A stretch of DNA of 64,000 bases. Source: Microvelia longipes (taxonomy: Eukaryota; Arthropoda; Insecta; Hemiptera; Veliidae). This document shows, piece by piece, positions 23,401 to 32,884 of this stretch. The notes below the pieces were generated by a model that saw only the letters and a list, made by a program, of their open reading frames with translations, was not told the DNA's origin and ran no database searches. The stretch lies in assembly GCA_018340805.1 (NCBI GenBank), contig JACMZG010001913.1, positions 42,181,708 through 42,245,707 of the forward strand. The letters run 5' to 3'. The position numbers were made by a program, and so were the translations under genes. Each line of letters starts with the position of its first letter. Positions within the stretch are counted from its first letter, which is position 1.

Positions 23401-26400
23401 CGTAGAGTAACGATGTCTTTTCATGAGCCTCTTCAGTTTAGGGTACAAGAAAAAGTCACAGGGGGTAGATCTGGGGAATACGGTGGCTGCTGCATCATTA
23501 GTGTGTTGTTTTTGATCAAAAAGTTGCTCACATGCAACTTTGAGCAAGGGCATTATTGTGGTGCAAAAGCCAATTTTTCTTGTTCCACAAATGCGGGTGT
23601 TTCTGGCAGAATGCTTCGCGCAAAGTGCACATAACTTGCAGGTAATATTCCTTATTGACCGTTCTACTTGTGGCAAGAACTCATGATGCACCACGCCCCT
23701 GCAATCGAAGAAAACTGTCAGCAAAACTTTCTCATTCAGCCGAACTTGGTGTGCTTTTTTCGGCCTTGGTTCGTGCGGCAGCTTCCAGCACGCTCTTTGT
23801 CGTTCACATCTTCTCGGCCTTCTGAGAACATTTTGTACCACCAATAAACGTTGCTTTGGTCCAAGGTAACTCCTCCGTATGCCACAGTCAACATTCAGAA
23901 TGCATCCCTCCCCCCACTTCATTTTGTTTTTTACCCAAAATTTGATACAGATTCTTTGATCCATTTTCTTGAATAGGTAAAAATCGAAGACGATCCTAAA
24001 CACGTGCAAGCAAAGCAGCTGTCAACAATTAAATGAACATTAAAAATGGCCGAGCTTGTCGGCATAAGTGAGAGTGACATGAGTACCAAAATAAAGCCAC
24101 AAAAAGTTCAAAATTTGAATATTCGTAACCTGCGAAAATTCAAAATTCGCGATACTTTTTGAACACACCTTGTAACTTTGGAGCAAGTGAAACAGAGTCT
24201 GTCCTGACTGGGATTCACATCCCATCAGGTGTTTCTGTTTAGCAAAGAGCTGTACATCAAGGCACATTAGACTCCTCATCCAATCCACAAGCCATATTAT
24301 ATCTCTTTCAACACAACTTTAAATCCCTCTTGACCCGTTATGTGTTAAGTTTGTATAATAAGTTTGATTCTGATTACAGGAACTTGGACTTTAATGAGTA
24401 TTGTGGTTAATGATAATTTGACTTTTAATATCGACACGATTAGTAAACCCATTGGAGTGCCTTATGTATCAAGTAAACCTGTGGAATTCTCTAATGGTAC
24501 CAGTAAGCTCACATTCCAAGATATACAAGTAAGTCAAATTAATATTCTCTTAGAATATACCAGACAGGTTATTCCTGTGTAAACTATTAACGTAATTAAG
24601 CTTTGATGTTGTGTTGTGAGTTACGTAATAGTCTAAGAGTTAGTCGTAAAAACGGGACTGTAAAGACTCAAATGTAATATTCAAAGAGTAAGACATTAAA
24701 AAACAGGACTGTCAAGCTACAAATGTAATAGCCCATGAGTAAGACGTAAGAAATGAGACTGTCGAGCTCCAAACGTGTGGACCATTAGATTGTCATTTTG
24801 GCTGTTAAATCAGAAATGTTTTTTGAAACTTGAAATGTGCTTTTAGCAAGATGTCATAGATTAATGTCTATGATATATATGTATGTATGTATTTCTTGCG
24901 AATTCTTATAAATACCCTATCTCTCGAACAGATTAATATTCTGAAATCAAATTGGTACTAAAATTAACCTTGGGAAGGACACAAACCTGATTAGGTCAGG
25001 TTGTTGTGACGTCATTCGCCCTTTTTGCTGAGTCTATACCTGATATATAAACCTGTGTGTAGCTGTCTTCTACGGCATTGGGTTTAATAGTGCTAAAGGG
25101 TGGAAAGCAGTTGGGATGGTTAGCTTACTATTTTTAGGCTTACAAGGAGATTTAGTAGCAGAGCGTGGTTAATCTGTAGCATAATGGGGGGGGGGCAATG
25201 CTACAGTTAAGTCAGGAAACGGGATCGTGGAACAGTCGGATGAAATAGTTATTTAAATTGAAGCTTTTACGAGGCTAGTAAAGGGTGGAAAGTGATAATT
25301 AAAGCCATTTTGATGTGCCACAAATAGAGAACAATAAATTATAAATAAATAAAACTAAACATAAATTAAAGATTAATTAATCAAACCAAACTTAACTAAA
25401 TTTTTAATTAGTGCGACACTTTTGTTAAAAGTAAAAGTTTGTTTACATTTGTCAAGGTAACAAATTTCCGCCAAAAAATAAAATAATGTACTAAAACCAG
25501 ATCTTTTTCTCATTCAAGATTATGCAAAGTTTAACGTTCTTGTGTGCATTTTTATACTAATCAAATTATTATTTGTTAAAAATAATAAAAAAAAATATGC
25601 TTAAATATTGAAGTGATATCAAGCCGCCATTATTTACTTTGAGAAATGTGTTTTTGTTAAAAAATGACTGGAAACTATCCTAATCTGAGGACTATCTAAG
25701 CGAGTCCAAAGTTTAAAAACACTATAATATAACAATTCAATTGACAGCCCGCCAAAATCTCAATGCTTTCAACCCTCTTTTGTAACAAAAAAATCCCTTC
25801 TTTTAAGTAACAAAAAAATTCCCTACTCTGGCAACACTGTAAGTCAGGTTATGTTATGAATTTTATTATTTGTTTTTATTTGATATCGTATTTTTTATTT
25901 TTTAAAAATTATATATTTTAAGTAGGAATATATAAGTGTATATGATAATTTTATCAACTAAGTGTTGCTTTAAATTTGTTCGGGAAGTATGAATTAAGTG
26001 GAGTTAAAGTTGTTAATTTTGTAAATCCTTTAATATAGATATAGTTAATATAATATTGTAATACTGTATAAACAAAGGAATTTGTTTAAAAAAAACAATG
26101 GATCATAATAGACTCTGCACTGTACTCAAATAGCAAGAAATGCTTGAAGAATGCGTCAATGTCCAAGCGTCAAATATAGGTACTCAGATCATATTACAAC
26201 TCATCATATGCAATAATTGGATGAATTGAACAGAACGAAACGAACTCAAACAGATCAATATGCACAATGAGGGAAATAAAAGCGACGCGAGGTTACAAAT
26301 GTTTACAACCAGTGTTGCCTTTTTATGATTTTATTTACGAAAAAAGTATTTTTTAGTACAGAGGTTGGCATGAGGTGGAGGGGGAAGGAGCGTGGTCGGT

Positions 26401-27116
26401 CTGAACCAATAGAAATCTTTCCCTCACAGATTTTTGGCGCACTGTCAATTGATTTTAGCCGTGTGTCGTATTATAGGCCATTTGTTAACCATCCTATTCT
26501 GAGGACGAGCAAAGGGTGATGAAAAGTCCCGAGGTACCCCGTACCCGATTTTTTCTATTAAAGTTTATTTTTAAGATTCAAGATTACTGAAATTTTGATA
26601 AGCCATGTAATATTTTGCCCAAAATTTAATTAGTTCAATAGTTAGTTTAATTAATAATTTTTGTACCCAGTTTCATTTAACTTGGTTAAGCCATTAGGCT
26701 TGTATTGTGTTTCTATAAGAGTGCTCATAAATACAGACATATTTTTTTTTTAATTTGGGGGATCTGAAAACATGATTTTTTTAAGGAGAAACGTGAGCTC
26801 AGCAATTTGTATTATTTACAATGCTTTTCCCTCCTATTAAAGGTTAAAGGGAAGGAAAACCAAAGTAGCTACTGAAAAAAAGGAAATCTAACTACTAATC
26901 TGTTTTATGTTCTAGGTTCAAGCATGGATGGATACTAAAATGTTTGGTGACAAACCACCTGTTTATTTCACATATCCCATTTTAATGGGTATATTCGTAA
27001 CAGTCATTCTTGGTCTAATCCTTTCATGGGCCATCATCATGATGATGGATATCAGAACCATGGACCGATTCGATGATCCCAAAGGAAAAACCATTACCGT
27101 TGTTCAGGAAGGTTAA
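20478..27116 (+). CDS. ATP6AP1: V-ATPase accessory subunit Ac45 (ATP6AP1), 4 exons
   Basis: Coding exons are 20478-21233, 22044-22131, 24380-24528 and 26916-27116. They join in frame through GT-AG sites to give 397 aa, close to the family size. Ac45 is a type I membrane glycoprotein that assists V-ATPase assembly and sorting in the secretory and lysosomal system. Seen here: a hydrophobic signal peptide (residues 1-24), a luminal domain starting VPVLLWES, and a dibasic furin-like RVRR (201-204) where Ac45 is processed in other animals. Also seen: several N-glycosylation sites (NIT, NST, NLT, NGT), LTFQDIQVQAW just before the anchor, one transmembrane helix (about 351-375), and the conserved cytosolic tail TMDRFDDPKGKTI. 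Introns are 810, 2248 and 2387 bp; intron 2 holds a dead mariner and intron 3 a long MITE. No coding damage seen. Confidence 0.95.
22232..22995 (+). repeat. 5S-like dispersed repeat, copy B (Ac45 intron 2)
   Basis: Runs from TTTTCCTCATTTATACCATA to the TATACCCGA plus T-run end. It includes a diverged 5S-like segment at 22828-22880 (ATAAAACTTAAGCAGCATTG, TCAGTACT). At about 22637-22800 it is interrupted by a short AATAGAATAGCTATTTATTAG segment resembling a reversed LINE 3' end. Confidence 0.6.
23202..24172 (-). mobile_element. Defective mariner-family transposon, 971 bp
   Basis: Inverted termini CAAGGTGTGTTCAAAAAGTA and the complement TACTTTTTGAACACACCTTG are flanked by TA at 23200-23201 and 24173-24174. 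The minus strand carries a broken transposase. A full mariner is about 1.3 kb, so roughly 300 bp is missing. It lies in Ac45 intron 2, antisense to the gene. Confidence 0.9.
23389..24009 (-). pseudogene. Mariner transposase remnant
   Basis: A 206-residue frame shows mariner transposase landmarks: MDQRICIKFWVKN, LGPKQR, KVLLTVFFDCRGVVHHEF and CDFFLYPKLKRLMK. Full transposases are about 345 aa. The HHDNAPAH segment (second catalytic Asp) is not intact in this frame, and other stretches look frameshifted, so it is inactive. The 5' DNA-binding half is largely missing. Confidence 0.85.
24620..24775 (+). repeat. Imperfect tandem repeat, about 65-bp unit
   Basis: Three diverged units share GAGTAAGACRT, GGGACTGTMAAG, CAAATGTAATA and similar blocks. 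They lie just after Ac45 exon 3, in intron 3. Confidence 0.65.
25735..26476 (-). mobile_element. CACACGG-type MITE, long form, Ac45 intron 3
   Basis: Right end CTGTCAATTGATTTTAGCCG then TGTGTCGTATTATA; left end CAATTGACAGCCCGCCAAAA. The interior shares ACAAATTTAAAGCAACACTTAG-like, GAACGAAACGAA-like and GTTACAAATxTTTACAACCAG-like blocks with the reverse-oriented copy at 49185-50098. The terminal TTGATTTTAGCCGTGTGTCG is shared with the 180-bp forms. No transposase. Confidence 0.7.
26496..26556 (+). repeat. 3' end of 5S-like dispersed family
   Basis: TTCTGAGGACGAGCAAAGGG, AAAAGTCCCGAGGTACCCC and GTACCCGA followed by a T-run: a solo 3' end directly after the long MITE. Confidence 0.6.
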
Positions 27117-27870
27117 AGATAGTTACATTAGAATGGCCCCACACACACATCTATCTGATTTGTTTATCAAATTTGTAAGTTTAAGTTTGTAAGTAAACTT
27201 AATTGGGTTTAATTCAGTCATAACTAAATGGATGTTAAACACAGTCAATACCATATTGGCAACCAAAAAGTTGTTTTATTTAGGAATTATTTTTATGGAG
27301 GATGATATTAAAGTTGCATTCCAATTTTTTTAAACTATTCTAAACTAGATTATTTAGATAAGTATCCAACTTCTCTGAAAGCACTTTATCATATATGCTA
27401 GATATGTGTGGAGCCTTTAAAGAATGAGTAAGACAGAGTCAAATTTTGAAACTCTATGTTTTTTTGTTGACTAAAATAGTTTTTAGCAAGATTTCATTAA
27501 AATAAATGTTTTTCCTAACATCCAATCATAAACCTAATCTTCAATATGAGGTTTTGTTAAAGTTTGCATTACATTTTTAATTCATATTTCACTAAATAGA
27601 ATTTGTCAATCTGTTATAGTTAAAAAAATAATATGATTATTTTGTACATATTTTGTTATTATTTATTTGTTTTATTGTAAATTTAAATATTTTAAATCCA
27701 ACAATTTTATTTTGAAATTAATTATAATAATTAGTTAGATTATAATTATAAAAAAAGACACAAGAATATACTTGCAACATTGAACTTTATGAATTACTAT
27801 TTGTAAACTATGTTTTAATGTAACTATTTTAATGTAAACTATGATTACCCAAACTGTTTTAACTTTATTT
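27117..27870. other. Ac45 3' UTR / downstream sequence
   Basis: Follows the stop codon with no other gene. An AATAAA is present near 27500. The later pair at 28207-28226 is an alternative end. Confidence 0.4.
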
Positions 27871-27879
27871 GTGTGTTTT

Positions 27880-28200
27880 ATGCATAGAAATATATTTCTG
27901 GAACGGCATAGCTTCTCTTTATACATTGAGTAGGTTAAAACGTATTTTTGAGGGTCTGTGTAACCTCAACCTGTGTAATTTACAACCTGATTCATATGAG
28001 TGATATGAATCAGGTTGTAAATCAATCATTGTCAGGTTTTCCCATTTTTTTTTGTTTTGGTTTATATTGTAATTGTTCTACTGTATAAGTCACCGTAATT
28101 ATGTATTGTTTATTTAATTATATGAATAAGTGTTCAATTAGTTTTTCGATGACCCAAGTTCAACTAGTTAGGCCTCTTAAGTGATAATAACACTATGGTT
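27880..28200 (+). repeat. Diverged CATAGAG-type MITE with internal hairpin
   Basis: Starts GCATAGAAATATATTTCTGG and shares TACATTGAGTAGG and GGTCTGTGTAACCTC with the family. It contains a perfect 20-bp stem at 27978-27997 / 28003-28022 (ATTTACAACCTGATTCATAT and its complement) with a 5-nt loop. Confidence 0.5.
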
Positions 28201-28206
28201 TTATGC

Positions 28207-28226
28207 AATAAAAATTTTTCAATAAA
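28207..28226 (+). terminator. Candidate distal polyadenylation signals for Ac45
   Basis: Two AATAAA hexamers, 28207-28212 and 28221-28226, lie about 1.1 kb after the stop codon. Which signal is used cannot be told from sequence. Confidence 0.3.
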
Positions 28227-28377
28227 AATCTTGTCTAAAATATAGTTTTCCACTCTCAAACAAATTTTTATCTTTTTTGTGTTAAACAGAAAAGAAATTT
28301 TTTTAAACTGAGTCATAGCCAGCATGAAGGTATAAGGGTAGGGCCAAAAAAACTATTTTTACTAAAAGAAAAATGAG

Positions 28378-28392
28378 CATATATATACATAT

Positions 28393-28476
<84 letters not shown>

Positions 28477-28485
28477 TATATATAT
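28378..28485. repeat. (TA)n microsatellite with TACA start
   Basis: TATATACATATATACATACA grades into pure TA. Confidence 0.95.
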
Positions 28486-29685
28486 GCTCCAGGCAGATGA
28501 AATATTTTCCAGGGATGCCTGATTGTCCTTTTTACTGCTATGACCCTAGCTAGTATTAAGTAGTGGATAGTATTTGTTTTTTTAAGATTTTAAAAGGAAT
28601 TTTCCTAAAAAAGGTTTTCATCCAACGGAAGTACTTATTTAGTCTTATGACATTCCTTCTTTTGTATGTATTAATTTAATTTAAATTTGCACGTATGATA
28701 AAATGTAAGTTTTTTTAAAATCTATTGTCAGTAGCCCTTCGGTCTTTTGTTTTTTTAAGGCAGACCATCATCAAATCAGAAAGTGATAATTTGGTGGAGA
28801 TTATTTTTCAAGCATGTTAAATTTGGTCTGATGGTGATAATATAATGATAAAAACATTTTATAGTAAATTTTGGTGAAAGGTATTATGAATTAACAATTA
28901 GCAAAACACTATTGTAGCCCTCTTTTTCAGCTTATAAATTTGTATTTTTTATTATTATATATTGTTAAATTTCTCTCCCCCGTAAAAAATGCATATAATC
29001 AAAAAGTAATTATATCTTATTTGCCTGATAAAGCTAATGAATGAAAAAAAGAAGCTAAATGTGTATCATTGTGATACTGGAAACTAATAATATAGATATG
29101 TCATGTTTCTTAATTTTTTTAGTCGATATATGATCTGGTCGTTTGCTATTAGTTTTTTTTCATGCTTCCCAGTACTAGGATAAATTATTTATGGTTATTC
29201 TTTTAGACCATACACCAGTATTGGTGAATCTAAATGATTTTATACAAATCTTACAATTAAAAGAATAAATTATCAGGCGTAAAAAGCAAAAAATGTGTTT
29301 AGATTTTTTTAAGTTAGTAATCCAAAATAGAAAAAAATTCACTGCACCACATGAATTTTTATTTAAAGTAAATAAAATAAAGTGATTAGAATACCTTAAG
29401 AACTTTTTTAAAAGGTGTAATTTAGTTTGGATATGTATATATATGTATGTTATTTTAACTTAATATTGTTTTTGAAAATGTAGTCAGTGTATAAAAAAAT
29501 ATATCATGTTGAAATCTGGTTTTGGAGGTTTTATTTTTGACAAAAATAATTTTGTAAGTAAAATTCTTTTGTTAAAGATGTACGAATGAAGTACGTATAG
29601 TATAATGGGTGAACATTAGCATAGGGAATACAGTGGTGAAATACTGATGGGTTCCAGTTATTGTTTAAGCCCCTGAATATTTAAA
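28486..29685. other. Gene-free spacer
   Basis: No coding signal or family repeat recognised. Confidence 0.45.
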
Positions 29686-29689
29686 TTCA

Positions 29690-29880
29690 GGGGGTACCAG
29701 TGGTGTATTGGTCAGCAAGTGCATCTGTCACCCAAACAGTCCGGGTTCAATCCTGGTCGGGACCTCTAGGATTTTTACGTGAAGGATGAAAATTCTTTCA
29801 CGTGCCATCCTTCGAAAGGGATGTTAAGCCAATGGGGTTCCGAGCCTGTCTGATATCAGGTATTCGTAAAAAAAATTATA
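29690..29880 (+). repeat. tRNA-derived SINE, family S2
   Basis: An A-box-like TGGTGTATTGG (29701-29711) and a B box GTTCAATCC (29745-29753, matching GWTCRANNC) are spaced as in a tRNA. The head starts GGTACCAGTGG and pairs loosely with GGTCGGGACC. The body includes TTTTTACGTGAAGGATG and GGGATGTTAAGCCAATGGGG. It ends near a short A-run and is followed by a TA microsatellite. It is not a functional tRNA because the stems are poor. Confidence 0.75.
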
Positions 29881-29937
29881 ACTCTAAATGAAACTGGGTT
29901 TAAGTAAAACGTAAAACTTTGGACCCTCAATAATAAT

Positions 29938-29940
29938 TTA

Positions 29941-30000
<60 letters not shown>

Positions 30001-30030
30001 TATATATATATCTGTGTGTGTGTGTGTGTG
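29938..30030. repeat. (TA)n(TG)n microsatellite
   Basis: About 75 bp of TA followed by (TG)9. Confidence 0.95.
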
Positions 30031-30779
30031 TTCTGCCTTATGGTTTTGAGAGTAGGAAAGTTTAGTCTGGCAGTGGGGCACTTGCTGTTTCTATTGAAAG
30101 CAGTACAAAGTTATAGTTAAGTAATGGATTTTCTGTGGATTAGATGCAAAAAATGTCTGCACTGGGACTCATAAGGTGAAACACTATCTTCCATCTAAGG
30201 GAGTAAGTAAAAAAGGCCCAACAACATGGCCTACTTGCTAGGTGACCTCACATCTCCCTAAGTACTATAACTGCTGATGGGTTAAATAGTTATGCTGGTT
30301 ACACTGATTAATTATCTAGTTTATGTTATTGTTTAATCTACATATCTATTGATAATTTTTACACCACCTAGGCATTTTAGAATGAAGTTCAACTGTCTAT
30401 ATGTTTAACACTTGATCTATTGGTTTAAAAGTTTTGACATCTTACAATTTGGCAATAATGTGACCAAACAGGCTTCTTTGTCTGTAGGGAAGGAATTTCC
30501 CAAGGGTATTGATAATAGTCTGTATTTGATTGCAAAAACTGATTCAAACCTAATATTCACAATTTAAAGGAACCACCTATTAAATTTGCAAACTTTTTAA
30601 CCCACCGATCATTTAACCAATGTAAAGATTGTTGGCTGAACAATAACAGCTGGTAAACAAGGAAAACAACTGCAGCGCTGGGTGGCCACTACAGACAAAT
30701 GAGTTCCTAAATAACTCATTATATATAACTCATAATAAAAATAAATACGAAAAAGCCTCTACACAAAGTTAATTTAATA
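30031..30779. other. Gene-free spacer
   Basis: No recognisable gene or repeat. Confidence 0.4.
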
Positions 30780-30966
30780 AAATTCAAAACCGGCTTTCAA
30801 CCAAAATGGTCATCATCAGTGCCAGAGAGAAGAATATATAGGTGAGTAGGTAGGTGAGTCTATATCATGACTGAGACTCAGTCATGATATTGACTCACCT
30901 ACATCTATATATTCTTCTCTCCGGCCCTGATGATGACCGTTTTGGTTGAAAGCCGGTTTTGAATTA
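30780..30966. mobile_element. Foldback of Penelope-like ends with hammerhead-like cores
   Basis: Two arms of about 90 bp are inverted around a CATGACTGAGACTCAGTCATG centre. The + arm holds CTGATGA (30908-30914), GACC...GGTT, GAAA and a self-complementary AGCCGGTT. The left arm is the same on the minus strand (CAAAACCGGCTTTCAACC and TCATCATCAGTGCC). The core order CTGANGA-stem-GAAA is that of a hammerhead ribozyme, but stem I pairing is weak in this copy. Confidence 0.65.
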
Positions 30967-30984
30967 AGTACACCAAGAGCCCGA

Positions 30985-31200
30985 TTTATGTAGATTTTCA
31001 AATCTCCAGCATAAATACACTGCAGGAGCTACGATGATAACAGACACACATACAGACAAAAAACTTAGTGAAAGAACTTGAGTTAAATTACTCAAGAGGC
31101 CTGCTTGAAGCACCTGAAACGGATAATTCCGATTTCATCCCGGTTTTAGACTTTTTACAAACACAATACTTTTCTTATATACCTACGGAAAAGTTCGTCT
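30985..31200 (-). repeat. 5' fragment of 5S-like dispersed family, reverse
   Basis: Reverse of the conserved blocks AAATCTCCAGCATAAATACA, AGCTACGATGATAACAGAC, CGGATAATTCCGATTTC, CCCGGTTTTAGAC and TTCTTATATACCTACGG. Confidence 0.6.
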
Positions 31201-31435
31201 ATATCTTCGACGATATTCATCACAAAACGATATAGAACCGCTATAGAATAAACTAACTTAAAACTGTATTAAATACGGGTTCGTATGATAAAAGTAGTAA
31301 ATGACTTGACAAAAAAAGATGAGATAATAAACCCAAGACAAAAAGTGTTGCCTTTAAAATAATCAATAAAATTTAATTCTAATTAAAGATTTACATTACA
31401 AACTGTTTTATTTTAATTTTAATTAGTTATAATAA

Positions 31436-31690
31436 TGCTAATGCCCGTTTAGAGCCTTGTGGCTCATCAGGAATAAATCCTGCGGGAACCACCTCGGGTG
31501 GTAGTAGCAACCGTTACGTTCAAAGTGTATTCTAAAGTTGGCGATAATTTATCTAAACAATAATTTTATATAAACTGAGAGCGTAACCTGGGATGCGAAC
31601 CCCAGACCTCCGTGGTGCCAAAGGTCAGTGTAAAGGCTAAGCTCTAACGACTGCTGGGAAACGCTACTTTCCTGCCTAGGCAGATAAAGT
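31436..31690 (-). repeat. tRNA-derived SINE, family S1, reverse copy
   Basis: On the minus strand: CAGTCGTTAGAGCTTAGCC head, B-box-like GGGGTTCGCATCCCAG, then CGCCAACTTTAG, ACCCGAGGTGGTTCCCGCAG and AAACGGGCATTAGCATTATT tail. Same family as 15045-15305 and 58010-58200. Confidence 0.75.
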
Positions 31691-31849
31691 GCAGTCATTT
31701 ATGACTAATTACCAGCCGATCTAGGAAATGCTACTATCTCGCCTAAAATTAGTTCAGTAATGCTTTTCATTTTCCTGCCGTGAGCAGATAAATTTATTTA
31801 CTGCCTAAGGAAGACCGGAGTCCGAAGACATAATGTAGTATATTTGGTG

Positions 31850-31955
31850 ATCTTAATATTCCGAGGACGAGCGAAGCGAGTCCGAAGTTGTCATGATGAG
31901 CGTAGTGAAGCCACGGGGTGAGAAAAAGTTCCAAAGTACCCCGTACGACATTCTT
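31850..31955 (+). repeat. 3' end of 5S-like dispersed family
   Basis: TATTCCGAGGACGAGCGAAG, CGAGTCCGAAGTTG, GATGAGCGTAGTGAAGCC, GAAAAAGTTCCAAAGTACCC and CGTAC, then sequence diverges. Confidence 0.6.
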
Positions 31956-32224
31956 ACCGTTTTAATATCAATTGTTTGTATTTGCATATCACGCATCTTA
32001 TTCATTTAATATTGAACGTCGCCATTTTGTATAATTTTCATATAATTATTATAATACGCAAGTAAAAAATTACGTAACGATTATTAGTAATATTAATGTC
32101 TTAATTGTATCACATATTTAAAATAAGAATTGCCGTCTTTTTCAATAAATTTTCCCCTGTTGACTTCACATTTTGAGACTCCACAAGTAGGTATGTACAT
32201 ACAGAAGGGAGCGTGCTTGCTGTA

Positions 32225-32329
32225 TTACGTCAGCACAGTGAATGACGTCATTCGGAGTGACGTAAGCCTTTCAAACATCCTATCCAGAGAGGTTATCATT
32301 GAGTACACTGTTTAAACGCCCTTATATAT
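32225..32329 (+). promoter_or_regulatory. Triple CRE cluster with downstream TATA-like box
   Basis: Three cAMP-response elements lie within 41 bp: TTACGTCA (32225-32232), the perfect palindrome TGACGTCA (32243-32250) and TGACGTAA (32258-32265). A TATATAT follows at 32323-32329, about 58 bp after the last site. This is the layout of a CREB/ATF-responsive core promoter. The next gene downstream on the + strand is CREB itself (first coding exon 14.3 kb away), so an autoregulated CREB 5' promoter is a reasonable inference. No TSS or splice donor could be assigned with confidence. Confidence 0.4.
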
Positions 32330-32884
32330 GACCAACATTAATTTTAAAAATATTAGCATTAACTTAACGATTCGAAGATTTCATTAATTTTCATTTGAAA
32401 GGCACGAGCAAAATTAATTTTTATTTATTTATTTTCCTTATATAATTTTAATTTAATAAAGATCATTTTTTGTTATTTTAAAGTGTATAATACTGAAGGC
32501 AATGGCTTAGTCACATTGTTCCCCCCAACCCCACCTCATATAAACCATATTAACATATTGGCCTTGGTCGTATCTTTTTTATTTTATAAAGTAAACAATT
32601 TTTCGTCGATAAATTTTCAGATATAATTGTAAAATTATTACGATTTATAAATATAAATTCAATATGAAGGTATATTTGTTTTTAAATTGAGTGGTTTTCG
32701 TTTGAAAACTTGAGCGATTGATGAAAAATTTAACTTAATATGTGGCAAAGTAAATTCATGCTCGGATTCTTTGTCAAATAGTCAAAGGCATTTCATGCAA
32801 ATATAAAAAGGAGGGATAAATCCCAAAATCCCTCAAGATTATCTATCATAGTAAAGAGTTGGCTCGATTAGATTTATATTGTAG

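Noticed and set aside
25007..25014. Single perfect TGACGTCA in Ac45 intron 3
   Set aside because: An isolated 8-mer; about one is expected in 64 kb of balanced sequence. Others at 44262 and the near-match at 57346 lie in repeats. Only the 32.2 kb cluster stands out.
29690..29880. Functional tRNA gene
   Set aside because: A and B boxes are present, but the acceptor and anticodon stems do not pair well and a non-tRNA body follows; it is a SINE head.
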